This document shows, one piece after another, positions 36,272 through 45,328 of a stretch of 64,000 bases of DNA. This stretch comes from DATFVA01 sp963743325. Its GTDB lineage: Bacteria > Bacteroidota > Ignavibacteria > Ignavibacteriales > Ignavibacteriaceae. The notes beneath the pieces were generated by a model. The model had not been told where the DNA came from. It did no database searches and saw only the letters and a program-made list of their open reading frames with translations. Each line of letters begins with the position of its first letter. The first letter of the stretch is position 1. A program made the position numbers and the translations under genes. The stretch is from the NCBI GenBank assembly GCA_963743325.1, contig CAVUOZ010000008.1, positions 62,001 through 126,000 of the forward strand, written 5' to 3'.

Positions 36272-37852
36272 TCAGGTTATTTCGTTTGTTAACTCTTTTT
36301 GTGTTTTTCTTGAGAAAAATCTGAAGTGACCTACCGGAATGGATTCGTCCTCTTCAAGTGTAATTTTTACGAGATATTTAAATTGAAGCCTGGTAAGACC
36401 TTTAATCTTTCCTTCTCTTAATTTTCCGGCAACACTTGGATGACATTTCACAATTATTGAACGCTCCTTAGAAACCCTTTTGAATTTCTTCATCCAGTCT
36501 TCAATATCATAAACAAGATGAGAACCTTTGGTTAATAATCCCGTTCCGAGGCAGTAAGGACAAACTTCTTTCATTGCCTGCATTATGTTCTGCCTGATCC
36601 TCTGACGTGTAATCTGGACAAGACCGAAATCAGACATTGGAAGCACCGAAACTTTCGCCCTGTCTTTTCTGAATTCTTTTTTCAGCTCGTCATAAATTTT
36701 CTTACGGTTCTTATCCTCTTCAAGATCAATAAAATCGACCACAATTATCCCGCCGATGTCACGTAATCTTAACTGCCGGGATATTTCACGCGCCGCTTCA
36801 AGATCAGTTTTAAGCGAATTAAGTTCCTGTTCTTTGCTCTTCGCATACCTTCCGCTGTTTACATCAATTACTACCATTGCTTCGGTGTGCTCAATTATAA
36901 GATATCCGCCGCTTGGCAGCGAGACTCTTCTTCCCATCAGGACTTTTATCTGCTCTTCGATCTTGAATGCATCAAATATAGGCAGATGAGATTTATATAA
37001 TTCTATTTTATCTGCCAGCAAAGGCTGAACAAGCTGAACGTATTCTTTTATCTGACGGAATAGTTTTTTTGAATCAATAAATACCTTGGAAATATCCGGA
37101 GTGAACAGGTCTCGGATAACACTTGATGTAGTGCTTAAATCCTGGTAAACCAGCGACGGCGGTTCTTCACTTTTGACCGTGGCTTCAATTTCCTCCCAGG
37201 TTTTCAGTAAATTTCTCAAATCCTCTTTAAGCATTTCTTCTGTCTGGTTTCTGGCTACAGTACGAATTATTAATCCGTAATTTTGCGGGAGAATACTGCG
37301 CGCAATATGTCTTAATCTTCTTCTTTCCTTAAAATCAGATATTCTTTTGGAAACCCCTATTTTATTATCAAAAGGAAGAAGGACGCAGAACCTTCCGGGA
37401 AGGGAAACAGAAGATGTAACACGCACGCCCTTATTATTAACAGGCTCCTTAGTTATCTGAACAATGATATCCTGACCTTTATGCAGATGTGGAATATTAA
37501 AATCACGGTTTCTGTTGTTCTGCTGGTTATTATTTCTTTGCTGGGGGGATTCCTCTTCCTCATCATCATCAACGTCAGAATCATCCTCCCCGATCATATC
37601 CTGAAGCTGTTTGGTTGTTTCGCCGATATCTGAAAAATGAAGGAAGGCGTCGTGTTTCATTCCAATGTCTACAAATGCCGCCCTTATACCGGGAAGGACA
37701 CGGGCTATCCGTCCCAGGTACATATCACCAACCATCCGACGGTTTTCGGGATAATCAACAAAAAAGTCGACTAAATTGCCTTCTTCGGTTATCGCAACGC
37801 GTGTCTGGTTGGTAGAAGAATTTATTATAATCTCTTTTGTCATAAAGGACAA
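36272..37852 (-). CDS. rng: Ribonuclease E/G family endoribonuclease
   Basis: RNase G/E cleaves single-stranded AU-rich RNA in mRNA decay and rRNA maturation. The 526-residue protein has an S1 domain near the N-terminus (YLGRIARVLPGIRAAFVDIG at about 46-65, interrupted by an acidic, Gln-rich loop of about 30 residues), the catalytic core with VVIDVNSGRY and IIVVDFIDLEED carrying the active Asp residues, and the zinc-link CPYCLGTG. It lacks the long C-terminal scaffold of E. coli RNase E, so it is the RNase G-like form. Its 5' leader contains a strong hairpin (37861-37881). Separated from the pnp operon by a terminator, it should have its own promoter. Confidence 0.93.
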   Translation of the reverse strand: MSFMTKEIIINSSTNQTRVAITEEGNLVDFFVDYPENRRMVGDMYLGRIARVLPGIRAAFVDIGMKHDAFLHFSDIGETTKQLQDMIGEDDSDVDDDEEEESPQQRNNNQQNNRNRDFNIPHLHKGQDIIVQITKEPVNNKGVRVTSSVSLPGRFCVLLPFDNKIGVSKRISDFKERRRLRHIARSILPQNYGLIIRTVARNQTEEMLKEDLRNLLKTWEEIEATVKSEEPPSLVYQDLSTTSSVIRDLFTPDISKVFIDSKKLFRQIKEYVQLVQPLLADKIELYKSHLPIFDAFKIEEQIKVLMGRRVSLPSGGYLIIEHTEAMVVIDVNSGRYAKSKEQELNSLKTDLEAAREISRQLRLRDIGGIIVVDFIDLEEDKNRKKIYDELKKEFRKDRAKVSVLPMSDFGLVQITRQRIRQNIMQAMKEVCPYCLGTGLLTKGSHLVYDIEDWMKKFKRVSKERSIIVKCHPSVAGKLREGKIKGLTRLQFKYLVKITLEEDESIPVGHFRFFSRKTQKELTNEIT

Positions 37853-37860
37853 ACTCTTTC

Positions 37861-37881
37861 AATGAAATAAAATATTTCATT
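37861..37881 (-). promoter_or_regulatory. Leader hairpin directly upstream of rng
   Basis: AATGAAATA (37861-37869) pairs with TATTTCATT (37873-37881) around a 3-nt loop, giving a perfect 9-bp hairpin whose edge lies 8 nt before the rng ATG, abutting the GAAAGAG ribosome-binding site. It could affect rng translation or stability. E. coli rne has autoregulatory leader hairpins; a similar role here is inference. Confidence 0.45.
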
Positions 37882-37948
37882 CTGAAAAATTTAATGTATC
37901 CCTCGCTTAGTATGTAAGCCGGTAATGCTCCTTCCGCCTTAGTGTCAT

Positions 37949-37962
37949 CTTCAGTACTGAAG
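37949..37962. promoter_or_regulatory. Perfect 14-bp palindrome upstream of rng
   Basis: CTTCAGTACTGAAG reads identically on both strands, 97 nt upstream of the rng start, between the pnp-operon terminator and rng. Palindromes of this size are typical operator sites, but no matching regulator is known here. Confidence 0.3.
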
Positions 37963-38049
37963 TATACACAGCTTCTCAGAAGGAATTTTAAAACCAAAAA
38001 CCTGATATGTTCTATATACGCGGTTTCCATCGCAAGCGATTCATGTTAG

Positions 38050-38080
38050 TTAAAAAAATTGCCGGACTCACCATCCGGCA
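38050..38080 (-). terminator. Rho-independent terminator of the nusA-pnp operon
   Basis: On the minus strand TGCCGGA-TGGTGAG-TCCGGCA forms a 6-7 bp GC-rich stem that is followed by AATTTTTTTA, 8 nt after the pnp stop codon. This cleanly ends the rimP-to-pnp transcript. Confidence 0.92.
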
Positions 38081-38087
38081 GAAAACT

Positions 38088-40196
38088 TTACTGTGCTTCT
38101 GTCTTAATTTCTTTGTTATCTTCCTTGAGAAGTTCTTTCCTGCTTAAAGAATACTTCCCGTTTTCAATTTTCAGAAGTTTCACAGAGACCTTGTCGCCTT
38201 CTTTAAAGTAATCCGATACTTTATTCACTCTCTTATTGTCTATCTGAGAGATGTGAAGCAATCCTTCCTTGCCGGGAAGAATTTCAACAAAGGCTCCGAA
38301 ATCCATTATTTTAGTAACCACACCATCATAAGTTTCGCCAACTTCAGGAGTTGCTGTTAATTTTTTAATGTGATCTTTACATCTTGCAGCACTTTCACGG
38401 TTAGGTGAAGCTATGTTTACGGTTCCGTCGTCTTCAATTGCAATATCAACACCGAATAGCCTCTGCATTCCCTGTATGGTTTTTCCGCCGGGACCAATAA
38501 CAAGACCAATCTGGTCGGTATCAATTTTTATCTGTATTAATCTCGGTGCGTGCGGAGATAGATGTTCGCGAGGCTGATTGATAGCTTCATTCATTATTCC
38601 GAGAATATGCATTCTGCCGTCTTTTGCCTGCATAAGTGCGTTTTCCATAATCTCAAATGAAATACCTTCAATTTTAATATCCATCTGGAATGCAGTTATT
38701 CCTTCGGAAGTTCCGGCAACTTTAAAATCCATATCTCCTAAATGATCTTCATTACCAAGGATATCAGAAAGAACAGAATACTTTTCTCCTTCTTTTACAA
38801 GTCCCATAGCAATTCCCGCAACGGATTTTACCATCGGTACTCCTGCATCAAATAATGCAAGCGAACCTGCACAAACAGTAGCCATAGATGATGAACCGTT
38901 TGATTCAAGGATATCTGAAATTACCCTGACAGTATAAGGGAAAACAGATTCCTCCGGGAACATCATTTTTAAAGCACGTTCAGCAAGGTTGCCGTGGCCT
39001 ATTTCTCTTCTTCCTACTCCCATCATACGTCCGACTTCACCCACACTAAACGGGGGAAAATTGTAATGAAGCATAAATTTCTTTGTATACTCTTCTATTA
39101 AACCATCAACTGTCTGTTCATCGTTTTTAGTTCCCAGAGTAACTGTCGTTAAGCTTTGAGTTTCACCTCTTGTAAACAAGGCAGACCCGTGAGTTCTGGG
39201 AAGCACGCTGGTTTCTACTGTAATTGGCCTTATCTGCTTCGTATTTCTTCCATCCAATCTTATTCCTTCATCAAGAATTCTCTGTCTCATAAGATCTTTT
39301 TCTATATTGTGCGTAATATTCTTAATAAGGTTTTCAGAATCAGGAAATCTTTCGCTCAATTCTTCAACTATAGAGTTAGTCAGTTCTTTGTTTTTTGCAC
39401 TTCTTTCTTCTTTGGCCAGTACCGTATGAACAATTTCTCTAAATGGTGCTAGCGCTTTTTCTTTTACTGCGTTTACGAGTTCTTCAGGAATTTCATTGAC
39501 GGGAACCTCCCGCTTTGTTTTTCCAACTGCTTCCCGCAGCTCATTCTGAAGATCAATTAATTTTCTTATTTCACCCTGTGCAAATTTTAATGCATTAAGC
39601 AGATCAGTTTCACTGACTTCTTTCGATTCACCCTCAACCATCATGATTGAATCAGCAGTTCCTGCAACAACAAGCTCAATATCACTTTCCTTTAATTGCT
39701 GGTGTGTTGGATTAACTACAAATTCACCGTTGATTCTTCCAACCCTTACTTCACTAATAGGTCCGTTAAAGGGAATATCAGAGATCATTAATGCTGCGGA
39801 TGCACCGGTAGCAGCAAGAACATCAGCATCGTTATCCCCGTCAAAGGATAATACAAATGCTATTACCTGTGTTTCGTTAATAAAAGCTTCAGGGAATAAA
39901 GGACGGATAGGCCTGTCAACAAGACGTGCACTTAATATTTCTTTTTCTGATGGTCTTCCTTCTCTTTTAATATACCCGCCCGGGATCTTTCCGGCAGCAG
40001 ATGTTTTCTCCCGGTATTCAACCTGGAGAGGGAAAAAGTCCTGGTTTTCCTTAATTTCCTCTGCAGCAACTGCAGTAACCAGAACCATTGTATCGGCGTA
40101 TCTAATCATTACAGCACCGTTAGCCTGTTTTGCGAACCGGCCGGTTTCTATTGAAAACTTCCTTCCGCCGATCTCAACTTCTTTTAAAACTGTCAT
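38088..40196 (-). CDS. pnp: Polyribonucleotide nucleotidyltransferase (PNPase)
   Basis: PNPase degrades RNA 3' to 5' by phosphorolysis. The 702-residue protein carries two RNase PH domains separated by a helical linker, the conserved FFPLQVEYREK and GGYIKREGRPSE in the first domain and FMLHYNFPPFSVGEVG in the second, then a KH domain (IGPGGKTIQGMQRLFGVDI near 567-585) and a C-terminal S1 domain (DGVVTKIMDFGAFVEILPGK near 635-655). The start has GAAGG upstream. It lies 31 nt after rpsO, the common arrangement, and before the terminator. Confidence 0.98.
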   Translation of the reverse strand: MTVLKEVEIGGRKFSIETGRFAKQANGAVMIRYADTMVLVTAVAAEEIKENQDFFPLQVEYREKTSAAGKIPGGYIKREGRPSEKEILSARLVDRPIRPLFPEAFINETQVIAFVLSFDGDNDADVLAATGASAALMISDIPFNGPISEVRVGRINGEFVVNPTHQQLKESDIELVVAGTADSIMMVEGESKEVSETDLLNALKFAQGEIRKLIDLQNELREAVGKTKREVPVNEIPEELVNAVKEKALAPFREIVHTVLAKEERSAKNKELTNSIVEELSERFPDSENLIKNITHNIEKDLMRQRILDEGIRLDGRNTKQIRPITVETSVLPRTHGSALFTRGETQSLTTVTLGTKNDEQTVDGLIEEYTKKFMLHYNFPPFSVGEVGRMMGVGRREIGHGNLAERALKMMFPEESVFPYTVRVISDILESNGSSSMATVCAGSLALFDAGVPMVKSVAGIAMGLVKEGEKYSVLSDILGNEDHLGDMDFKVAGTSEGITAFQMDIKIEGISFEIMENALMQAKDGRMHILGIMNEAINQPREHLSPHAPRLIQIKIDTDQIGLVIGPGGKTIQGMQRLFGVDIAIEDDGTVNIASPNRESAARCKDHIKKLTATPEVGETYDGVVTKIMDFGAFVEILPGKEGLLHISQIDNKRVNKVSDYFKEGDKVSVKLLKIENGKYSLSRKELLKEDNKEIKTEAQ

Positions 40197-40227
40197 TTTC
40201 TACCTTCAATTCTTTCTTGTATTCTGT

Positions 40228-40491
40228 TTATTTTCTAATATTTAATTCCTGAATTACTGCCCTGTAACGATTAATATCTTTTTTCATAAGATAGTCGAGC
40301 AGTTTTCTTCTTTTACCTACCATCATCATTAATCCTCTTCTTGAATGATGATCTTTTTTGTGTACATTAAAATGATCTGTCAGTTCATTGATTCTTCCGG
40401 TCAAAATTGCAATCTGGACTTCGGCTTTACCTGAATCTTTTGCATTTCCGCCAAATTTTTTAATTATATCGAGTTTTTGCTCTCTGGTCAT
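40228..40491 (-). CDS. rpsO: Small ribosomal subunit protein S15
   Basis: The 87-residue protein is a standard uS15: MTREQKLDIIKKFG, DSGKAEVQIAILTGRINEL, THFKKDHHSRRGL-type segment (here DHFNVHKKDHHSRRGLMMMV) and GKRRKLLDYLMKKD. S15 binds 16S rRNA and seeds the platform; it often represses its own translation. It lies between ribF and pnp. Confidence 0.98.
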   Translation of the reverse strand: MTREQKLDIIKKFGGNAKDSGKAEVQIAILTGRINELTDHFNVHKKDHHSRRGLMMMVGKRRKLLDYLMKKDINRYRAVIQELNIRK

Positions 40492-40555
40492 TTAACCTTC
40501 CTTATTATTATTATACAATGTAATCCCAGTCGTAACCGGAATTAATTATTTATTT

Positions 40556-41506
40556 TTAATTTTTGTTGACGGGTTCAAGATTCCTGATAATCTCTATCCC
40601 GTTTTTCTTATCGATTATCATTTGTTTAATGAGCTCGTCTGCAGTGGAAAATTTTTCTTCTCCGCGTAGCCTGTCAATTACAGAAACCCTGACATTTTCG
40701 CCATAGATATCTTCATCAAAATCATAAATATAAACCTCAGGGACAATTTTACCCGAGTTATAAAATGTAGGCCGCTTGCCAATGCTTAATAAGCCATAGT
40801 ACCTTTTATTATTAACAAAAAATTCAACCAGATAAATTCCCAGGGCTGGCAGCAATTTATATTCGTTATCCGGTTTTATATTAGCTGTCGGAAAGCCGAG
40901 CTCTCTGCCGCGTTTATCTCCTTCAATCACAAGACCTGAAAATTCATAATTACGGTTAAGAAAAGAACCGGCTGTTTTTATATCTCCATCTAAAAGTGCT
41001 TTTCTGATCTTTGTACTGCTGATAATTTCCCCGTTTAACCGGAATGCATCAACAGTTTCAACCTTAAAGCCGTATTGGCTCTCCATCTCTCTCAGGGTCG
41101 ATTCATCTCCTCCGCGGCCTTTTCCAAAATGATGATCATAACCTATGATAATTTCTTTGATTCCAATCCTGTCTATGATATAATTCTTAAAGAATTCCCA
41201 GGCAGACAGCTGAGAGAATTCTTTGGTGAAATTAATTATCATAAGATTCATTATCCCAAGTTTTTCAAGAACAACTGCTTTTTCAGCCGGTGTACTTAGT
41301 ATTTTGAAATCATTAGTATTTGAAATAACATTCCTCGGGTGAGGATCAAATGTGATCAGGAGATTCCTTCCATTTGCACTCCTGGTTTTACCGATCAATC
41401 TATCAATAATTTTCTGATGGCCTAAATGGACACCATCAAATGTACCCAGTGTTAAAAATGTATTTTCATCTTTATTTATTTCAGAAATATCGTGAAATAT
41501 ATTCAT
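40556..41506 (-). CDS. ribF: Bifunctional riboflavin kinase / FAD synthetase
   Basis: RibF makes FMN and then FAD. The 316-residue protein has the nucleotidyltransferase domain (LGTFDGVHLGHQKIID at about 21-36, DPHPRN, GYDHHFGKGRGGD, the STKIR signature near 166-170) and the riboflavin kinase domain (GDKRGRELGFPTANI near 196-210, and VEVYIYDF-like PEVYIYDFDEDIYG). Length is normal (about 310). A 99-nt gap upstream holds a weak AT-rich inverted repeat, and 64 nt separate it from rpsO. Confidence 0.96.
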   Translation of the reverse strand: MNIFHDISEINKDENTFLTLGTFDGVHLGHQKIIDRLIGKTRSANGRNLLITFDPHPRNVISNTNDFKILSTPAEKAVVLEKLGIMNLMIINFTKEFSQLSAWEFFKNYIIDRIGIKEIIIGYDHHFGKGRGGDESTLREMESQYGFKVETVDAFRLNGEIISSTKIRKALLDGDIKTAGSFLNRNYEFSGLVIEGDKRGRELGFPTANIKPDNEYKLLPALGIYLVEFFVNNKRYYGLLSIGKRPTFYNSGKIVPEVYIYDFDEDIYGENVRVSVIDRLRGEEKFSTADELIKQMIIDKKNGIEIIRNLEPVNKN

Positions 41507-41605
41507 ACAATACTTAGATCAAACAATAACTTGTAAATATAAGTTATTTTAATAGAAAATAAAATGTTTTCCCTGTAAGTTACAATAAAACAACAGGTTA
41601 CAGCG

Positions 41606-42313
41606 TTATACATTTTCACCTGCAAATTTCAATGCTCTGATAAAATCATCCGGTAGAAATGCCTCTTCCGCTTTATAATCACCAATAGCGGTCCTTCTCA
41701 ATTCGCTTAAAATCCCCCCGCATCCAAGACTTTTTCCCATATCGTCAGCAATTGATCGTATATATGTACCTCGCGAGCACTTAATTCTGAACCATATATT
41801 GGGTATTGCTACCCTCAAAATTGTAAACTCATAAATTTCAATCAGTCTCGGCTCCCTCTTAACTTCTTTTCCTTCCCTGGCCAGTTTATATAAAGTTTTA
41901 CCGCCAACCTTTAATGCAGAGTACATAGGCGGAATCTGTTTTATCCTGCCGGTAAATTTTTCTTTTTCTGCTAAAATCATCCCCTCAGTTATATTACTAA
42001 CGGATTTCTCTTCAGTTACTTCAGTTTCCGTATCCATTGACGGAGACGACTTGCCAAGTGTAATAATTCCTTCATAAATTTTAGGCAATTCCTGGTAGGA
42101 AGAAATTTCTTTTGTTTTTTTCCCGGTGCATATAATCAGAAGCCCTGTAGCCATCGGATCAAGCGTACCGGCGTGACCCACTTTTTTTATCTTAACGGCA
42201 TTACGTATTTTCCTGACTGCCTTAAAGGAAGTCCATCCTTTTGGTTTGTCTATTAATAATACTTCCCCGGCCTGAAAATCGAAACTGTTATCTATTGTCG
42301 TCTTTGTTATCAT
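41606..42313 (-). CDS. truB: tRNA pseudouridine(55) synthase
   Basis: TruB isomerises U55 in the T-arm of tRNAs. The 235-residue protein has LLIDKPKGWTSFKAVRKI at about 19-36 and the catalytic Asp52 in GHAGTLDPMATGLL, plus the KEISSYQ and SALKVGG segments of motif II, and GTYIRSIADDMG near 185-196. It is short because the C-terminal PUA-like domain is missing. Its start lies 26 nt inside the rbfA 3' end. Confidence 0.96.
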   Translation of the reverse strand: MITKTTIDNSFDFQAGEVLLIDKPKGWTSFKAVRKIRNAVKIKKVGHAGTLDPMATGLLIICTGKKTKEISSYQELPKIYEGIITLGKSSPSMDTETEVTEEKSVSNITEGMILAEKEKFTGRIKQIPPMYSALKVGGKTLYKLAREGKEVKREPRLIEIYEFTILRVAIPNIWFRIKCSRGTYIRSIADDMGKSLGCGGILSELRRTAIGDYKAEEAFLPDDFIRALKFAGENV

Positions 42314-42647
42314 TCTCGTGAATTTTTTTTATCAGACCTTCAATTTTTTCAACATAATCGAGAGTATCATCAATAAAGAATTTTAATTCCGGTATGAATT
42401 TAATTCTGATTCTGTGGGCAAGTTCTGTTCTAATGAAACCCGTTCTCTCTCTGATTTTTTCAAGAACTGATTCTCTTTTTTCCTTCTCGAAAACAGAGAT
42501 ATAAATTTTCGCTAATTTTAAGTCAGGACTTATCTTTACATTAGTTACAGTAAGGAGCCCGAATGCCGGATCATGGAGTTTATATAAGAAAATCATACTG
42601 ACTTCTTCTTTAATAAGATGCTCAAGTTTATCAATTCTGTAAGCCAT
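42288..42647 (-). CDS. rbfA: 30S ribosome-binding factor A
   Basis: RbfA is a cold-shock ribosome maturation factor that binds the 30S head. The 119-residue protein matches the KH-like RbfA fold: MAYRIDKLEHLIKEEVSMIF, DLKLAKIYISVF and LAHRIRIKFIPELKFFIDDT. It ends in a short acidic tail (HENDNKDDNR) that overlaps truB by 26 nt. It lies 30 nt after infB. Confidence 0.95.
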   Translation of the reverse strand: MAYRIDKLEHLIKEEVSMIFLYKLHDPAFGLLTVTNVKISPDLKLAKIYISVFEKEKRESVLEKIRERTGFIRTELAHRIRIKFIPELKFFIDDTLDYVEKIEGLIKKIHENDNKDDNR

Positions 42648-42677
42648 TGAATCATCCCGCCGAAAATTCTAAAAGGA

Positions 42678-45305
42678 TTATGCTAATTTTTTCTTCGTCT
42701 CAATAATTTTGTAGGCTTCTATAGTATCGCCGACTTTCAAATCATTAAAGTTGTTCATATTAAGTCCGCACTCATACCCGGCATCGACTTCACGAACATC
42801 ATCTTTAAATCTTTTCAAAGAACCGATATCACCTTCATGGATTACAATACCGTCCCTTATCAATCTTATTTTATTATTACGCATTATTTTGCCGTCCTGA
42901 ACATAGCATCCTGCAACTGTCCCGGTTTTGGGAACCTTAAATGTCTCACGTACTTCGAGGGTTGCAACAACTTCTTCCGATAATACCGGGGAAAGTAATC
43001 CTTCCAGCGCTGATTTAACTTCATTAATAGCATCGTAAATAACGCTGTATAACCTAATATCCACATTTTGTGTCTCAGCAAGTTTTCTTGCATTCAGGTT
43101 TGGACGAACATGGAACCCAATAATAATTGCATCTGACGCATAAGCAAGAAGAACATCGCTTTCTGATATTCCGCCGACGCCTTTATGAATTACCCGAACA
43201 ACAACTTCCTCGTTTGATAATTTCATCAGTGAATCGGATAATGCTTCCACTGAACCGTCAACATCTCCTTTTACGATTAGCGCAAGTTCTTTAACTCCGC
43301 CAATACTGATTTGCTTTGCAATCTCATCAAGCGTAATATGTCTGACCTGTTTCTGATCCTGTTCTCTTTTAAGCTGCTGTCTTTTAATCCCTATATCACG
43401 GGCTATTCTCTCAGTTTCAACAACAACAAAAGTATCTCCTGCCTGGGGGGATCCCTCAAATCCGAGTACCTGTACGGGAGTGGAAGGTCCGACATCATCA
43501 ATTTTATTTCCGCGCTCATCGAACATTGCGCGAACTTTCCCCTGGTATATTCCAGCAACAAAAGGATCACCTATTTTAAGTGTTCCTTTTTGAACGAGAA
43601 TCGTTCCGGTAATCCCGCGTCCCTTATCAAGTTCTGATTCAACTACCGCACCACGCGCAGCCCTGTTGGGATTTGCTTTTAGTTCTAACAGGTCAGCTTC
43701 GAGCAGAATTTTTTCAAGGAGTATGTCTATATTCGATCCTGTCTTTGCAGAAATTTCAACACATTGGTTTTTTCCACCCCAGTCCTCCACCAGAACATTT
43801 CTTTCTGCCAGCTGCTGCTTTATTTTATCAATATTAGAGCCGGGTTTATCAATTTTGTTAATTGCTATGACAATAGGAACGCCGGCGGCCTGGGCATGGT
43901 TAATGGCTTCAACCGTTTGAGGCATAACTGCATCATCTGCAGCCACAACGAGAATTACAATATCTGTTAACTGTGCACCTCTTGCTCTCATCGCAGTAAA
44001 CGCTTCGTGACCGGGTGTATCCAGGAATGTTATATTCTTTCCGTTTCCGACATCCACCTTATAAGCACCAATATGCTGAGTTATTCCTCCTGATTCACCT
44101 GCAACAACATTCGATCTTCTGATATAATCAAGTAAGGATGTTTTCCCGTGATCAACATGCCCCATAATAGTCACCACAGGAGGTCTTGGTTTTAATGTAT
44201 CAGCATCATCCTCTGTATCTTCAAGAGCCTCGGCAGTATACTCAGTCTGAAATTCAACTTCAAATCCGAATTCATCAGCAACAAGTGTAATTGTTTCAAC
44301 ATCCAGCCGCTGATTTATTGATACCATTAATCCCAGTTCTATGCACTTGGCAATGACATCTCCGACAGGAACGTCCATTAAATTGGCGAGCTCATTGACA
44401 GCAATAAATTCGGTTACTTTTATTTTCTTTTCTTCGCGGGTTTTTTCTTCGAGCCGTCTTTCTTCTTCTGCTTCTCTCTCTTTTCGTTTCTTCTTTCGTG
44501 AACTTGCTCTTCCTGAAGCAATAGTATCATCCATACTGAGAAGAGTCTTTCTTATGGCCTCTTTTACTTCTTTCTCATCTATTTCAAATTTTTTAACTCT
44601 TTTCTTCTTTTTTGAAACTACAGTTTCTTCCTGGGCAACCTCTGCTGATTTCTTTTTAGCTCTGGGTTTTTTCTTCTTCTTAACCGGTTCCTGCTTTGGT
44701 TTTTCAACTGCTTCTGCTTCACCGGGTTTTTCAATTTTCGCTTCGGGAGTTTTCTTCGCCTCAAGATCCATTTTCCCTACGACTTTCAAGCCTTTTCTCT
44801 TGGCAGCTTCAGTTTCCTTAGGCGAAATAAATTGCTCTTCCTTCTTCCCTTTAGGGGCTTCAGCTTCTTTGACTTCACTGCCGGGTTCTTCCGCTTTAGC
44901 CGGTTCTTCAACCACTCCGGGAACAGAAATATCTTCTGCTTCGACACGCCTTTTTTCTTTTAGTTCTTCTTCAACAGGGCGCTGAATTTTTTCTTCCCTG
45001 ATGGGTTCAATTTCTTCCACCTGAAGTTGAGGCGCTTCTTCCTTTTTAGCCTTTTTCTCTTCCGCTTCGGATCTCTCAACTCTTTTCTTATTGAATTCGG
45101 CTATCTTTTTATAATGCTTTTCGGCTTTTTCAATATCCTTTTTAAAATGATCCTGAATATCCTTCAACATCTCTTCTGAAACCAGGGACATATGAGATTT
45201 AATGTCATGACCTTTTTTCTTCAGGAACTCAATAAGCTGTTCAGCCGATAAATTATATTCTGAAGCTAATTTATATACTCTAACCTTTTTTGTGGCTTCT
45301 GCCAT
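42678..45305 (-). CDS. infB: Translation initiation factor IF-2
   Basis: IF-2 is the GTPase that places initiator tRNA on the ribosome. The 875-residue protein has an N-terminal IF2N domain (about 8-50), a long Lys/Glu/Ala/Pro low-complexity region (about 60-290), a second IF2N-like domain (about 298-350), then the G domain with GHVDHGKT at 382-389, DTPGH at about 429-433 and NKID, followed by domains II-IV (VARVIHKG-type segment at VVRVIHKGVGGI). The reading frame opposite the charged region looks coding (Ser/Phe-rich) but is a shadow. It lies 23 nt after nusA. Confidence 0.98.
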   Translation of the reverse strand: MAEATKKVRVYKLASEYNLSAEQLIEFLKKKGHDIKSHMSLVSEEMLKDIQDHFKKDIEKAEKHYKKIAEFNKKRVERSEAEEKKAKKEEAPQLQVEEIEPIREEKIQRPVEEELKEKRRVEAEDISVPGVVEEPAKAEEPGSEVKEAEAPKGKKEEQFISPKETEAAKRKGLKVVGKMDLEAKKTPEAKIEKPGEAEAVEKPKQEPVKKKKKPRAKKKSAEVAQEETVVSKKKKRVKKFEIDEKEVKEAIRKTLLSMDDTIASGRASSRKKKRKEREAEEERRLEEKTREEKKIKVTEFIAVNELANLMDVPVGDVIAKCIELGLMVSINQRLDVETITLVADEFGFEVEFQTEYTAEALEDTEDDADTLKPRPPVVTIMGHVDHGKTSLLDYIRRSNVVAGESGGITQHIGAYKVDVGNGKNITFLDTPGHEAFTAMRARGAQLTDIVILVVAADDAVMPQTVEAINHAQAAGVPIVIAINKIDKPGSNIDKIKQQLAERNVLVEDWGGKNQCVEISAKTGSNIDILLEKILLEADLLELKANPNRAARGAVVESELDKGRGITGTILVQKGTLKIGDPFVAGIYQGKVRAMFDERGNKIDDVGPSTPVQVLGFEGSPQAGDTFVVVETERIARDIGIKRQQLKREQDQKQVRHITLDEIAKQISIGGVKELALIVKGDVDGSVEALSDSLMKLSNEEVVVRVIHKGVGGISESDVLLAYASDAIIIGFHVRPNLNARKLAETQNVDIRLYSVIYDAINEVKSALEGLLSPVLSEEVVATLEVRETFKVPKTGTVAGCYVQDGKIMRNNKIRLIRDGIVIHEGDIGSLKRFKDDVREVDAGYECGLNMNNFNDLKVGDTIEAYKIIETKKKLA

Positions 45306-45328
45306 AATATCCTTATCTGTTTTTAAAG

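Noticed and set aside
37755..38030. Minus-strand open frame of 91 codons overlapping the rng start
   Set aside because: It shares DNA with the conserved rng N-terminus and its own sequence shows no family pattern.
39643..40245. Plus-strand open frame of 200 codons opposite pnp
   Set aside because: It is fully antisense to the highly conserved PNPase coding frame and has no recognisable motif.
41525..41548. AATAACTT/AAGTTATT hairpin between truB and ribF as a terminator
   Set aside because: The stem is purely AT-rich with an 8-nt loop and no U-run on the minus strand, so termination is not supported.
44341..44985. Plus-strand open frame of 214 codons opposite infB
   Set aside because: It is antisense to the Lys/Glu-rich linker of infB, giving a Ser/Phe-rich product without domain, promoter or Shine-Dalgarno.
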